Shown: positions 53,160 to 63,920 of the stretch, one piece after another
Layout: each line of letters starts with the position of its first letter
Numbering within the stretch: the stretch's first letter is position 1
Assembly: GCA_963585895.1 (NCBI GenBank)
Contig: OY757939.1
Coordinates: 61,184,898 to 61,248,897 of the forward strand
Source of the DNA: Sepioteuthis lessoniana
Taxonomy: Eukaryota; Mollusca; Cephalopoda; Myopsida; Loliginidae
Reading direction: 5' to 3'
DNA length: 64,000 nucleotides
Notes under the pieces: generated by a model
The model's input: the letters and a program-made list of their open reading frames with translations, nothing else
Told to the model about the DNA's origin: nothing
Database searches by the model: none
Position numbers and translations under genes: made by a program

Positions 53160-53440
53160 GGAGAAACAGGGGGGGGGGGAAATCTAGCAGCTGAAAAGAA
53201 GAAGTTTCGTGGAAGAGAAGACGGATGTTGAAAAGAGTCGAAGAAGAGACGAACAACCTAGAAAAGAAAGAAAAAAAGTTAAGAAAAAAAAAAAGAAGAA
53301 AAATGCAAGGATTAAAGAAAGTGGTTGTTGGAAGAATATGAAGAAAATTATAGGAGCGAGGAAGAAAGAGAAAGAGTTGAGAGGAGAAGGGAAAGGTGAA
53401 GGAGTAGTAACTGGAGAATAAGCACCCCCCCCAAAAAAAG
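53160..53440. repeat. Purine-rich low-complexity stretch
   Basis: G run, then GAAGAAAGAAAAAAAG-like sequence, then a C run. The plus frame (Lys/Glu/Arg-rich) is not a credible gene. Confidence 0.7.
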
Positions 53441-53446
53441 GAAAAG

Positions 53447-54129
53447 TGTAACATACCCATAATATACGGATGTGTGAAATCGACACAGGGAATCCAAAAT
53501 ACACGCGAAACACTTTACGACTTTTTGGTTCAGGTACGAAACATATTACAGTAGAATTAAGATCAATGCATCACAGACGAAAAGATCTTATCAGTAAAGA
53601 ACTAACAACTGGATCTGATGTTACATACCCATAAAATAAGGATGTGTGAAATAGACATAGGGAATCTAAAAACACGCAACTTTACGAAATTGGTTCAAGT
53701 ACGAAGCTTTTTATTACCTTTGAGTTAAAGGTTTTTCGACATGAGGAGAGAGATAGACACAATCTTTCTATGCTGACTGCTTTTACATCGTCAGCTCTCT
53801 ACCCAACCAACGCGCGGCGCCCGTAGCGCACAAATTCGTCTTGCCTCGCCTAGCTCTGAAAGTCAACCTTCTTCTTCCGAAGCTGGAACTCTTTTTCTCA
53901 AATCTCAGCCCACGCTTCCGGTGCGTGACGTCACCCACATCTCCTGGTTCCAATTCCTATCTGGGATTTTTATTTTGACATCTCTAAATGACACATCCTC
54001 TCCGCGCGCGCGTGAACACCTGCGTTAATGTTGCACCTAACTAACCCATGCGCTCAGCGAAAGGTTCTCAGCCTAACTAAACCGAAAGGCAAGATATATA
54101 AAACGAAATCCATCGGCAATTATATTACA
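53447..54129 (-). mobile_element. N-family LTR-like copy, minus strand
   Basis: It ends TGTAACATACCC (53447) and TATATTACA (54129). In reverse it matches 43092-43694: TTGCCGATGGATTTCG, TTAGTTAGGCTGAGAACC, TTCACGCGCGCG, TGACGTCA, GGCGCCGCGCG, and GGTAATAAAAAGCTTCG. Its distal ~95 bp occur twice (53447-53540 and 53619-53708). No 4-bp duplication is evident. Confidence 0.75.
53926..53933. promoter_or_regulatory. CRE-like TGACGTCA
   Basis: Same position within the N-family copy as at 43284 and 54560. The flanks differ (GTGCG before, CCCAC after, which is the reverse of the other copies). Confidence 0.5.
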
Positions 54130-54363
54130 CTGATCCATGGTATTTTGATGTAAATAGGACACTTTGGAGAGTCAAATGTTATACAGTTATGAAATTTAAG
54201 AATAAGAGATTTAGATTAAGACTTTCAGCATAGCCATTTGCAAGGAAAATATCGGCGATCTTCTTGAGTTCATCATCCAATTTACACTCTGTGCATATCA
54301 TCATTGCACACATATATATATATATATATATATACAATCTCATCGTAATTCATCTTTTCCTTT

Positions 54364-54943
54364 TGTATTATAATTGCCGAGGGATTTCGTTTTATATATC
54401 TTGCCTTTCGGTTTAGTTAGGCTGAGAACCTTTCGCTGAACGCAGGGGTTAGTTAGGTGCAACATTAACGCAGGTGTTCACGCGCGTGCAGAGAGGGTGT
54501 GTCATTTAGAGATGTCAAAATAAAAATCCCAGATAGGGATTGGGACCAGGAGATGTGGGTGACGTCACGCACCGGAAGCGTGGGCTGAGATTTGAGAAAA
54601 AGAGTTCCAGCCTCGGAAGAAGTAGGTTGACTTTCAGAGCTGAGCGAGGCCAGACGAATTTGTGCGCTACGGGCGCCGCGCGTTGGTTGAGTAGAGAGCT
54701 GACGATGTAAAAGTAGTCAGCATAGAAAGATTGTGTCTCTCTCTCCTCATGTTGAAAAACCTTTAACTCAAAGGTAATAAAAAGCTTCGTACTTGAACCA
54801 ATTTCGTAAAGTTTTTAGATTCCCTATGTCTATTTCACACATCCTTATTTTATGGGTATGTAACATCACATCCAGTTGTTAGTTCTTTACTGATAAGATC
54901 TCTTCGTCTGTGATGCATTGCTCTTAATTCTACTGTAATATGT
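54364..54943 (+). mobile_element. N-family LTR-like copy, plus strand
   Basis: From TGTATTATAATTGCCGAGGG to TCTACTGTAATATGT, the inverted partner of 53541-54129 with a ~234-bp spacer. It contains TTATATATCTTGCC, the CRE-like TGACGTCA at 54560-54567 and a GC-rich GGGCGCCGCGCGTTGG segment. Confidence 0.8.
54560..54567. promoter_or_regulatory. CRE-like TGACGTCA
   Basis: Third occurrence of the palindrome at the same relative position in the N-family sequence, within GGGTGACGTCACGC as at 43284. Confidence 0.5.
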
Positions 54944-54999
54944 ACCACCTTTATTACTAAAAGGGCGTTCTCTCCATCCATAAAGATATTTTACCTACC

Positions 55000-55500
55000 C
55001 TCCAATAAAATTATTTATCGCTTCAAATGCCAGCGCGTAAAAATATCAAACGACTGGAGGCGAGGATTACCCACCATGTTTCGGCTTCTATCTGGAGGCA
55101 AGTACCAATAACAACATCCGGGTTTTTACGGACGCATGAATCTGCAACTGGAGAACGCTTGTTAAATACAAATACATACCTTATCAATTAATCAGAAGAG
55201 TTCTCTGTTTTGCACAGGGCTCAAACTAAGCACCAACATAACATCTTAGAAGCTATTGTGATGATTACACCACGTCCGATTCTGTGTTGACCAAGAGGAC
55301 TTAAACACAAATTAGAAAAATTTGGGGTGCATTGACTTGATCCGGAGAATAAGTAATTTTTTTGTGTCACCGCTTAATTTTAAGATCTTTTTCTTTTAAA
55401 ACCTCATCTCCTTCATTAGTAATTACCAACGATTGACTTTTGAAGAAGTGTCGGTCGAAAGGCGCCAAAATCTTATATTCGTTTTAATCGATTTTAATCG
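55000..55500. other. Possible third, decayed fold-back/tRNA-like element
   Basis: CACCATGTTTCGGCTTCTATC near 55075 and AAGAAGTGTCGGTCGAAAGGC near 55443 resemble the opposed arms of the elements at 41651 and 49251. A reversed tRNA-like segment (GGGCTCAAACTAAGC, GATTACACCACG) lies near 55220-55280. Too decayed for a firm call. Confidence 0.35.
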
Positions 55501-55558
55501 TTATTAAAACGATGTTTCCTTTTTTACAACTCATTTGACCATGGTGTCGCACAATAAA

Positions 55559-55559
<1 letters not shown>

Positions 55560-55608
<49 letters not shown>

Positions 55609-55610
55609 GT
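55560..55610. repeat. (CT)n(TA)n microsatellite
   Basis: CT run, then TA run, abutting the SINE1 tail. Confidence 0.9.
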
Positions 55611-55760
55611 TTGGTTTGGTTTCTTTGTTTAACTTTGATTAACATTAACTTTTGTGAGTTAATACCAGAGCCATCCTTGTAGAAGAACACTAGTTGTACT
55701 ATTAAACCCATAGCTGGGAGTATTGAGGAGTTTATACCTTTCCTAAGGGTAAATATATCC
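55611..55760 (-). mobile_element. SINE1 copy, minus strand, head missing
   Basis: TTGGTTTGGTTTCTTTGTTTAAC, GAGCCATCCTTGTAGAAGAAC, CCCATAGCTGGGAGTATTG and TATACCTTTCCTAAGGG. Confidence 0.75.
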
Positions 55761-56295
55761 AGAATTCGATAAAACTGAGTTGCTGATGAATTTAAAATAC
55801 AGAACGCTATCAACGGAAATAGAATACTATCAAGAAATATGGAATAACAAAAAAAAAAAAAAAAAGAAATTCTAAAGGCATTTCAAAACATTGTCTCTAT
55901 TTTCAAAATTAATTCTATTGATGGTAGATTTTTTTGTTTTTATATGTAGGGCTTCTAGAACTTGTAGTCGTAGCTTATCAATTTCGTTTTGCGATTATTG
56001 TGGTGTTTTCAATTCATCGGCAACTCAGTTTTATCCAACTCTGCGTTTGCATAGTTTTGTTATGTTATAAAAACAAAAAAAAAAACAAACAAAAAAAACT
56101 TCAAAACTCATTAAAAAAACACTTTTTACACGTGCTAACAACCCCTGATTATGGCCTATTAAGGGTCAGAAAGCGCTCGGGGCAATTTTGGTAAATTCAT
56201 CCACCAATTCCAACCTGAAACCAAAGCACTTATCAGGAAACTCGAAAGGATCTTAATTAAATCATACAGACAAAATGTGTCTTTATTATTGAATC
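55761..56295. other. AT-rich stretch with poly-A runs
   Basis: Poly-A at 55849-55865 and 56069-56099. No feature recognised. Confidence 0.4.
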
Positions 56296-56298
56296 GAA

Positions 56299-56300
<2 letters not shown>

Positions 56301-56344
<44 letters not shown>

Positions 56345-56438
56345 GTAATTTGTGAATAAAAGAATATATTACAAACCGATAGCTGTAAAATTAATAAAAA
56401 AAGGAAAGATTAAAAAACTCACACACACACACACACAC

Positions 56439-56511
<73 letters not shown>
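56301..56511. repeat. (TA)n and (CA)n(TA)n microsatellites
   Basis: (TA)n lies at 56301-56342. (CA)n with one CG interruption lies at 56420-56480 and is followed by (TA)n to 56511. Confidence 0.95.
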
Positions 56512-56514
<3 letters not shown>

Positions 56515-57088
56515 GCCAAAATTATGTCCTGCTGAGCTGACTCTGTTATTTGGAGTTTTATCTATCGTATACAACCATATCAATTCATCATGGAGCATTT
56601 TTTGTCAAATTCATAAACCATTTTCTACTATAAGAAAAAGCCAAAGATTTTCCGTTTCACTCTCGCATAATCTTAATACTAATATTGATACTGATATCAA
56701 ACACATGGCTTGCATTTTTTGTCCATATCACGTTGTCAGGGAATAGAAAAGACTTTTGACAATGCTTTATAAATGTAATTTGTTCATCGTAAATGTCAAC
56801 AATGTGTTGAATTAAGTTTAAGGCTTCATTAATTGAAGGATACTTTTTTTGTTTTATCAAACTGAATGAAAACACACTTTTATTAGGTCGATCGTGGAAC
56901 CAGTTGATGGTAGCTTTTGTGTTCTTCCATTAATTTAAATTAAGAATGCTTCTCAAAATATTTCATTTATTCTAAAATCGTTTTGCAATTCATCCAATTT
57001 TCAGAAGATTAAGTCATCTGCATTCTGTGTTTGTTTTAAAATTCTCCTTATGATTCTGGATGGGAGCGGAAAATCGTCTGAAAAAAAA
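56512..57088. other. Unrecognised AT-rich stretch
   Basis: No repeat shared with the window and no credible ORF before the mariner copy. Confidence 0.4.
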
Positions 57089-57090
57089 TA

Positions 57091-57970
57091 CGTTTCCAGA
57101 CTTTTTTCGTATGGGCATTTTTATTGATAGTACACACACGAAACTCTTGTCCCCTTCGAAGTAATCTCCTCCGACTGCAATACAATTGTTGTACTGTTCC
57201 AACAACTTCTGGAAGGCCCCATGGAAGTCTTCTTGTGTGAGCGTGTCAATGACCTTCGTCACAGCCTCTTTCATCTCCTCAATTCTCTCATAACGACGAC
57301 AGCCTCTGAGCTTAGGGAATAAGCAACAGTCACAGGGAACAAGGTCTGGACTCCAGGGAGGGTGAGGAACTGTCTTGATGCCCATCTTGGTCAAATAGTC
57401 TGTGACAAGGATGGAGTTGTGGACTGATGCATTGTCCTGGTGGAATGCCACTGACCCGATTTGAGAGTGCTGGCCTCTTCCCTAGGAATCTCTCCTGAAC
57501 TCCCCTAAAACCTCAACATACTAACCCTAACCGTTTGGCCAATCAACTCTGGTGCATTGACTTCCTTACTCCTCCTACACCTCTCATCTTCCCTCACAGA
57601 CTCCCTGCCTTCCTTGAATCTCTTATGCCACTCAAAAACTGATGCCCGATTCATGCAAGATTGTCCAAAAACAGTCTGAAGCATTCCATACGTTTCTGTG
57701 GCATTTTTTTCCAAGTTTAAACCAGAATTTTATTGCCTATCGTTCTTCTAAAGTGTCAGATTGCATTTTTGAAAATCACCAGCTGTGACAATCAGGCTTT
57801 AGTAGGGTGTATTCTAATTGTTGCTGTTGCTGTTCATTTGAACTTGAAATCATAAAAATTAGTCAGACATCTCATAAGATGTATAGCAATAACATACTGA
57901 ATTTTCAAGAGTCTACGACAATTTTAAATGCCTGTACAAAAAAGTCTGGGAACCTATTGAATGCACCACG
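57091..57970 (-). pseudogene. Mariner deletion derivative (880 bp)
   Basis: TA at both ends (57089-57090 and 57971-57972). The left inverted repeat lacks about 17 bp compared with 23484. Minus-strand coding: FCFK/KLGKNATETYGMLQTVFG, MNRASVFEWHKRFKEGRESV (HTH part), then straight into GQWHFHQDNASVHNSILV, KMGIKTVPHPPWSPDLVPCD, KLRGCRRYERIEEMKEAV, EDFHGAFQKLLEQYN and GGDYFEGD. The last two catalytic Asp residues (QDN and PCD, 34 residues between them) are present and the first is deleted. It shares the deletion junction with 23484, and frames shift near 57470-57500. Confidence 0.88.
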
Positions 57971-58170
57971 TATTAATGCAATTGTTGATTTTCAATCTGG
58001 CCGCAATATTACCAGTCTCTAATTTTAAATCGTTTTCCCTACTATTATGTGCTACACGAAAAACTCCGAGCAACGGGAACATAGTTTTAACATTTTAGGT
58101 TTTAAATTCTTTCTGTTATTTGTAGCACTGAGTAATTTTTTTTGAATATATGTTTTTACTTGCAATTTAT
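57971..58170 (+). repeat. Diverged duplicate of 46885-47070
   Basis: Begins at the TA target of the mariner copy and continues TAAATCGTTTTCCCTA, GGGAACATAGTTTTAACATT and GTAGCACTGAGTA. Confidence 0.65.
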
Positions 58171-58256
58171 TTCAATTATATATACAAGCAAAAATATACA
58201 CCCTCTACGGGGCACAAGTATTTAATTTTTGATGTAATAAAATATTATATTAAATT

Positions 58257-58337
58257 AGAAAGACTAGCAAAACGAAATAAGAACGCATATAGAAATAATA
58301 CGCTTATTTTTTATATTTTTCTTGTTATTGATTTCTA
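58257..58337 (+). repeat. Direct duplicate of the 59364-59450 segment
   Basis: AGAAAGACTAGCAAAACG..AATAAGAACGCATATA and ATTGATTTCTATATAA.GTTATAC (continuing after the RTE copy, 58906-58945) align with 59364-59475. It is a local ~1.1 kb-spaced duplication that was later split by RTE. Confidence 0.65.
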
Positions 58338-58905
58338 GACAAATTCACCTACCTAGGAAGCAGTGTCTCATCAACAGAAGTAGACATCGACACGCGGCTA
58401 ACGAAGGCATGGACCGTTATCGATAAGCTATCGATCATATGGAAATCAAACCTGACCGATAAAATGAAACGCAGTTTCTTCCAAGCAGCGGTCGCATTGA
58501 TACTGCTGTATGGATGCACCACTTGGACGCTAACAAAACGGCTGGAGAAAAAACTAGACGGCAATTACTCAAGAATGCTGCGAGCAATATTGAACAAGTC
58601 CTGGCGGCAACACCCCACAAAGCACCAACTATACGGCCACCTACTTCCCATCACGAAAACTATCCAAGTTAGACGAACCAGACACGCAGGAGAAGCAGGG
58701 ACGAGCTCATAAGTGATGTACTCCTATGGACCTCCACATATGGCCGAGCAAAAGCAGGACGACCAGCTCGAACATACATACAGCAGCTCTGTGATGATAC
58801 GGGATGTAGCCCTGAAGACCTACCGGAGGCGATGAACGATTGGGAGAAGTGGCGAGAGAGGGTCAGGGATATCCGTGCAAGCGGCACGACATGATGATGA
58901 TGATG
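58338..58905 (+). pseudogene. RTE 3' fragment with 11-bp target duplication
   Basis: From KFTYLGSSVSSTEVDIDTRLTK through SFFQAAVALILLYGCTTWTL, MLRAILNKSWRQHPTK and RRTRHAGEAGTSS. A short deletion (HCWRS lost) shifts the frame; it ends in (ATG)n at 58891-58905. ATTGATTTCTA is present at 58327-58337 and 58906-58916. This is the clearest RTE insertion site in the window. Confidence 0.9.
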
Positions 58906-59039
58906 ATTGATTTCTATATAATGTTATACATAAGGTTGCTTTTAATACATCAGTGAAAAAAACAAAACAAAAAAAGCAACAAAAAACAATTGTAATATTA
59001 GAAATCAATAACATCAAGTAATTATTTATCTAAACTGGT

Positions 59040-59523
59040 TTTATTAGACCCAATATGCAAATTATCCACAACATATATTATGTAAACCTTTATTTCTATG
59101 TGTTATATAACACATATTGCAGAATTTTAAGAACATTTATAACGAGGGCTGTTTTCAGGCAAATCTAACTCAGACTTTAATAGAGATATTATTAATGAAT
59201 AAGATGCTAATCAAAATTAAATAATGATTATTTAATAATCAAAGAGAATATAAAGTAAATAACTAAGGGAATTGTGACATAGTTTTGGTTGCAGACACAA
59301 TCATCATTATAACAAGAAATATACGCCTTGCACAAGTTTTAATGTAATCAAAATATCTTAAATTAGAAAGACTAACAGAGTTATATAAGAATGCATATAA
59401 AAAGATTACAATTATTTTGATTTCAATTGATTTCTATATAAAATTATACGTTGGATTGTTTTTTAATACGTTCGAGAATAAAACAATGAGTGTAGATAAC
59501 AAAAGAATATTGATATTGGGCAA

Positions 59524-59525
<2 letters not shown>
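59040..59525. other. AT-rich stretch, partly a local duplicate
   Basis: Only the 59364-59475 segment is recognisable, as a copy of sequence around 58257-58945. No gene seen. Confidence 0.5.
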
Positions 59526-59529
<4 letters not shown>

Positions 59530-59598
<69 letters not shown>

Positions 59599-59710
59599 TC
59601 TGATTATATATTGCCATATGTCTGTTTATTCTTTCCCAATCAGTCAGTCAGTCAATCTATCTATCTATCTATCTATCTATCCAATTCTGTTCACACCTCT
59701 CTTTGTGCAT

Positions 59711-59750
<40 letters not shown>

Positions 59751-59770
59751 GTCTCTGTCTCTTTGTTTAT
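59530..59770. repeat. (CA)n(TA)n, (CTAT)n and (CT)n runs
   Basis: CA run at 59530-59583 then TA to 59598, CTAT units at 59655-59681, and a CT run at 59713-59746. Ser/Leu frames are artefacts. Confidence 0.95.
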
Positions 59771-59899
59771 TTCTAGTCACGTATATCTTTGTAGATATTT
59801 TCCCCCTATCTCTCTTTCTCTCTCTCCCTTTAACACACACTTTCTCTTTTCTCCGCCCATCTACTTATGCCTCTATTCAAGGCTCTTGACGCTAAAATT

Positions 59900-60250
59900 A
59901 CTTCTCTGACACTCTACAGTTAATTGATAATTTCTCTAGGTTGAATAATTGAAGGAAAAATTGGGTTTTATGTTCTCATTAATTTAAAGGTTCCTGATTA
60001 AATAAACAAAAAATCTCTTACTTGTTCCACCAAATAAACATGGACAATCGAATTATTGGGATTCATAAAAATCTCAAAGATGAGCCAGTCAATCAATAAT
60101 GTCTTATTACATTGTTGACTTTTCCCTTCGTGTACGACGGCCTATGAATTCTTACTGTTGCATCAGAAGTCATTATCTTAAGTCCCCCCGCCACCTCAGA
60201 TATAGTATGCGACACATGGTCAGTTTAAAAAGAGTGCACGAGAATGTATT
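59900..60250. other. Unrecognised stretch
   Basis: No element or gene recognised before the SINE3 copy. Confidence 0.4.
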
Positions 60251-60264
60251 TACTCAAGCCCTCC

Positions 60265-60480
60265 CCGAAACACTATGTCATTTTTTTAGCGGAGTACAGC
60301 TGGTTTGAATTCAGTGTTTACTTTTTCCTAGCCAAGGCTACCCGACTATTTTACCCATAACTGGTTGGTGGAGAAAGGAAAAGATGGATTCATGCCTTTA
60401 TTAATGGCATTTGTGAAAAGTTGAAACCCAAAGATCTTCGTCCAGGATTTGAACCTGGTCCGCTAAATCCATTTTTATAC
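60265..60480 (-). mobile_element. SINE3 copy
   Basis: TAGCGGAGTACAGCTGGTTTG, TTTCCTAGCCAAGGCTACC, ACCCATAACTGGTTGGTGG and, in reverse, the head box B CCAGGTTCAAATCCTGG. Confidence 0.72.
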
Positions 60481-60529
60481 CATGTGTGCCTCTTGCGGAT
60501 ACAGTGAATTCGACCCTTACGGTCATGTA

Positions 60530-61900
60530 CAGGATGTCTCAATATACATGAGACCCAAGTGACAGCTAATAATTCTACTAATAATAATGCACTGTTCTTT
60601 TTTGTTTCAGATATGAAAATTGTACACTATAACAACTATTAATCCTTGATCACAATGCCTTGGACAAGAGAGAACAAAATATTTTCCTTCACTACTTATT
60701 TAGAAATAAAATTCAAAATTATGGAAGCAAAATTTTGCGGAAAGTTTAACTTTAACAATTATCCCCAGAAAAGCCGAATTTATCGTTGGTTACACAAATT
60801 TCATGCCACAGGGTCCGTAAGCAACCTCAATAAGGCAGAACATCCCCAATCTGACAGGAAGTTAACTGCATGATGTCTCTGACAATGTGGATGAGATGAG
60901 AGATTTTGTCGGAAAGAGTTCTAAAAAGTTCATCCGAAGATATTCTTAAGAATTTGATCTTTAACGTTCATCATTGCAAAGAATCTTAAAGAAGGATATT
61001 CAGCTGTACCCATACAGAATCCAGATCAAGCATAAAATCACACCAGCTGACATAGAAAAACGTTTGGTGATGTGCCGGTGGTTCGAAAACAAGATTGAAG
61101 AGGATTATGACTTCCTTGATGATTTTTGGTTCAGCGACAAAGCAAACTTCTGGCTCTGTGGACATGTCAAGAGCAATAAGTCCGTGTACTGGGGGCGTAG
61201 AAGCCCTGAAGGAGGTTCTTCTGAGGCCCTTGCACTGTGAAATTCTTTGTGAAACGCATGGGTGGCCAACTCTGGAATAATCGGTCCGTTTTGGTTTGAA
61301 AACGCAGACGAGAAGGCAATCACTGTCACAAAGGAGTGTTACTGAACAAGTTCTGGAGGGCACTTTAACACGTCGTGATGGGAATCGATATGTGCAATGG
61401 TTCCAACAAGATGGGGCAACTTCACATACAGCCAACATCGCGACGGAGTGGCTTGACCATCGATTCCCTAATCGGCTGATCATCAGCCGCCGCGAACCTG
61501 AGTGGTTTCCGCATTCACTCGATCTGAATCTCACAGTTTTTTTATTTTATTTTATTTTTTATTTCTGGGGGTTCTTGAAGGATAATGAGTAAGAAAACAA
61601 TTCACAACCCATTGCTGAACTCAAAGTGGCCATCAATCTGAAGATTCATGCCATACCGAAAAAAGAATGCCTCAAAATGATTGAGAACTTCGCTCGACAA
61701 ATTCAAGTATGTAATTAGCGCAACGGCAGTCATTTGGAACACGACTGTAAAAATGTATCCTTTGAGCTATAGACATCAAATCAATGTTTTTTAATTGTTA
61801 TTATATCAGCTTTCAGGACATGCAACCCTTTTTTGAGTTTCTTATCTCAATAATGAATCATTATCATATTAATGGGTTGCATCTATTTTGAGACACCATG
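60530..61900 (+). mobile_element. Tc1/mariner-superfamily transposon, 1371 bp, both ends
   Basis: The inverted repeats are ~28 bp: left CAGGATGTCTCAATATACAT then GAGACCCA; right (reversed) CATGGTGTCTCAAAATAGAT then GCAACCCA. TA flanks both (60528-60529 and 61901-61902). One decayed plus-strand transposase gene fills the interior. SINE3 pieces lie on both sides. Confidence 0.85.
60655..61592 (+). pseudogene. DD41D-type Tc1/mariner-superfamily transposase, decayed
   Basis: ATG at 60655 starts MPWTRENKIFSFTTYLEIKF and a helix-turn-helix (NNYPQKSRIYRWLHKF), with a stop at 60871. After frame changes come SLQRILKKDIQLYPYRIQIK, DIEKRLVMCRWFENKI, the first catalytic Asp in FWFSDKANFWLCGHV, and after another gap YVQWFQQDGATSHTANIA with the second Asp. 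The region after PHSLDLN, where LNPPDF-LWG is expected, reads LNLTVFLF with a T-rich insertion before FWGFLKDNE. Counting 41 residues from the second Asp reaches this Val, so the third Asp is lost. Not functional. Confidence 0.78.
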
Positions 61901-61902
61901 TA

Positions 61903-62105
61903 TTTGAGTTTTCCTTCTCCAAGAATGGTTGCCTTACCAAGGCTAACGAATCCAATCGGCTCTACTTTTTTTTATCCATAAATGGATGGATTTATGCTAT
62001 TTTTTCTGAAAGGCATTAATACCAAGTACAACTTAAACAGCCCGGTACGGGACGTGAACTTGGCTCAAGGAGTCCATTTCTTACGACGATAACCGTGACT
62101 CTATG
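61903..62105 (-). mobile_element. SINE3 copy
   Basis: GAGTTTTCCTTCTCCAAGAATG, TTGCCTTACCAAGGCTAACG, then in reverse the head (GAGCCAAGTTCACGTCCCG and CACGGTTATCGTCGTAAG). It begins at the TA of the transposon. Confidence 0.7.
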
Positions 62106-62360
62106 AACAAAAAAAAGCAAAAAAAAAAAAAGCAAAAAAAAAAAAAGCAAAAAAAAACAACAACCAAAAACGCCTAGATTCACAGGTTAAGTGTCAGACA
62201 GGGGACGGATTATTTTGACTCAGTTTGGTGCAATAGAAGGGTACTTTTTCGGGTTAGAGTCCTCGGGACTAGGCTTGCCTCGTCTATTTTCTACGCCTGA
62301 TCTGAAGACAAAAACATGCCCCTGGTGAGGAAAAGGTAACACTCGAATACAGTGGTGTAA
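62106..62360. other. A-rich run then unrecognised sequence
   Basis: Three AAAAAAAAAAAAGC repeats at 62110-62155, then sequence with no match to other parts of the window. Confidence 0.45.
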
Positions 62361-62365
62361 AAATA

Positions 62366-62398
62366 TATATCTATCTATCTATCTATCTATCTATCTAA
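62366..62398. repeat. (ATCT)n microsatellite
   Basis: About eight ATCT units. Confidence 0.9.
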
Positions 62399-62399
62399 A

Positions 62400-63030
62400 T
62401 AGAAATACAACATGACAAATGAATATATCATATGAAATGTAGGCATTTGGTATAGTTAATCAACTGTTTTTATTTTCATTTTTATTTCAACCCCAAAAGT
62501 AAAATTTTCGACTCCTTCTAGGTTTATTGACCCTCTTCTGACCTCCTAGTATTTATCGATCCCTTGCTTTGTCCCATCGATCTCTAGGGATCAATAAGAA
62601 CCACTTTGGCGATCTCTGCTTTAATCCCAACCTGAAAGCCGGAGGGAACGAAGGTTGTTTGTTCAGAGGTCTATCTACTCCTCATAATGAACATAAACTG
62701 CAGTTGTCAAACCACCGGAAGATCCCAAAAGAACTGGAAAAGAAAACATAATGAACAATTTAATAAGTAAAAGTGTATAATAGCTTGAATATCAAAAAGA
62801 AATCTGTTGATATTTATATTGCTTAGCAGAGATCAAGGAAGCTGAATGGATTTGTTAGGGAGAAAAAAAGGTGATAAGCCTCAGAGAACCATCTGAAAGC
62901 ACGTCAGCGAAAATAGCACGAAAACGTTTGTAATTCTTTTCTTGTTGGGAGATCTATGGAAAGAAAACGTTGAACCACGGCTGGTCAAATTCACATCAAC
63001 ATGATTGAATGAATTGAAATGAAAGATATA
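62400..63030. other. Unrecognised stretch
   Basis: Moderately AT-rich. A 60-codon plus frame at 62569 (Gly/Asn/Leu-mixed) has no family resemblance. Confidence 0.4.
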
Positions 63031-63718
63031 AAATTACCAAAAAAAAAAAAAAAAAAGACTGCACATCCTCCAAAAACCGTAAAAAATAACACACAAAAAA
63101 AAAACAACAAAAAAGCAAAGTAAAGGAAGGAAGTTGAGTGGGAAAAAATAAAGGAAATAAAAAAAAAATTAGAGAAAACCTAAGAGGCGAATAAAGAAGA
63201 GTACAAAGCCAAAAGATAAAAGAAGGAAAAAAATGAAAAAAGGAAAAAAACGTAAAATTGCTGAAAAACGAGACCAGAAAAAAAAATTTAAAAAGAAAAA
63301 AGAAAAAAGAAAAAAAAAAAGGAAAAAAAATTGGTACAGTTAAGCATAATAAGAAAAAGAGACAAGCTTAAAGAAAATTATGGAGGAAGAAAAAAAAAAA
63401 AAGAAAAAAGAAAAAGAAGGGCTATAACAAAAGAAAAATAAAACTGTCGAGAGGGAATTGAAATGAAAAATATGAAATTATGTAAAAAAAAATAATCAAA
63501 GAAGGGAGGTGAGAGAAAGGAAAAAAAAAAAGTAGGAAAAAAAAGAGAAAACTAAGATGTGAATGAAAACGAGTAAAAAGCTTAACGATAAAGAGAATTA
63601 AAAAGAAAGGAACATTTGTAAAAAAAAAAAAAAAGCTGTGGAAGATGAGAAAGAAAATAATGAAGGAATAAGAATGAAGGGTTAAGACAAAAAAAAAAGG
63701 CTGAAGAACGAACAAACG

Positions 63719-63775
<57 letters not shown>
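63030..63775. repeat. Purine-rich tract with (GA)n end
   Basis: A/G-rich on the plus strand with many poly-A runs, ending in (GA)n at 63721-63774. It is the fourth such tract in the window (2555, 17060, 47106). Confidence 0.88.
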
Positions 63776-63777
<2 letters not shown>

Positions 63778-63849
63778 GAAACGGTAGCAGACGATAAGAT
63801 GTAAGAGGTGGATCAATAAATTCGTAGTCGGACACAGCAATTCGCTAAA

Positions 63850-63920
63850 TTTTGATCTGAAATTTTCACTGTATAATATTCTGACTAAATTTTCACTGTA
63901 TAATATTCTGACTAAATTGA
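63850..63920. repeat. 28-bp direct repeat, 2 units
   Basis: AAATTTTCACTGTATAATATT CTGACT occurs at about 63861 and again 28 bp later, with a third partial start. Confidence 0.85.

Noticed and set aside
53092-53513. Phe/Ser-rich minus frames beside the N-family LTR
   Set aside because: Low-complexity reading of a purine stretch with homopolymer G and C runs.
53447-54943. A complete LTR retrotransposon between two N copies
   Set aside because: The two copies are inverted and only 234 bp apart, with no coding sequence between them.
58349-58887. Minus-strand frames over the RTE copy
   Set aside because: Antisense shadows of the plus-strand reverse transcriptase tail.
60986-61534. 182-codon minus frame
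   Set aside because: It is the antisense of the DD41D-type transposase, whose plus-strand motifs are clear.
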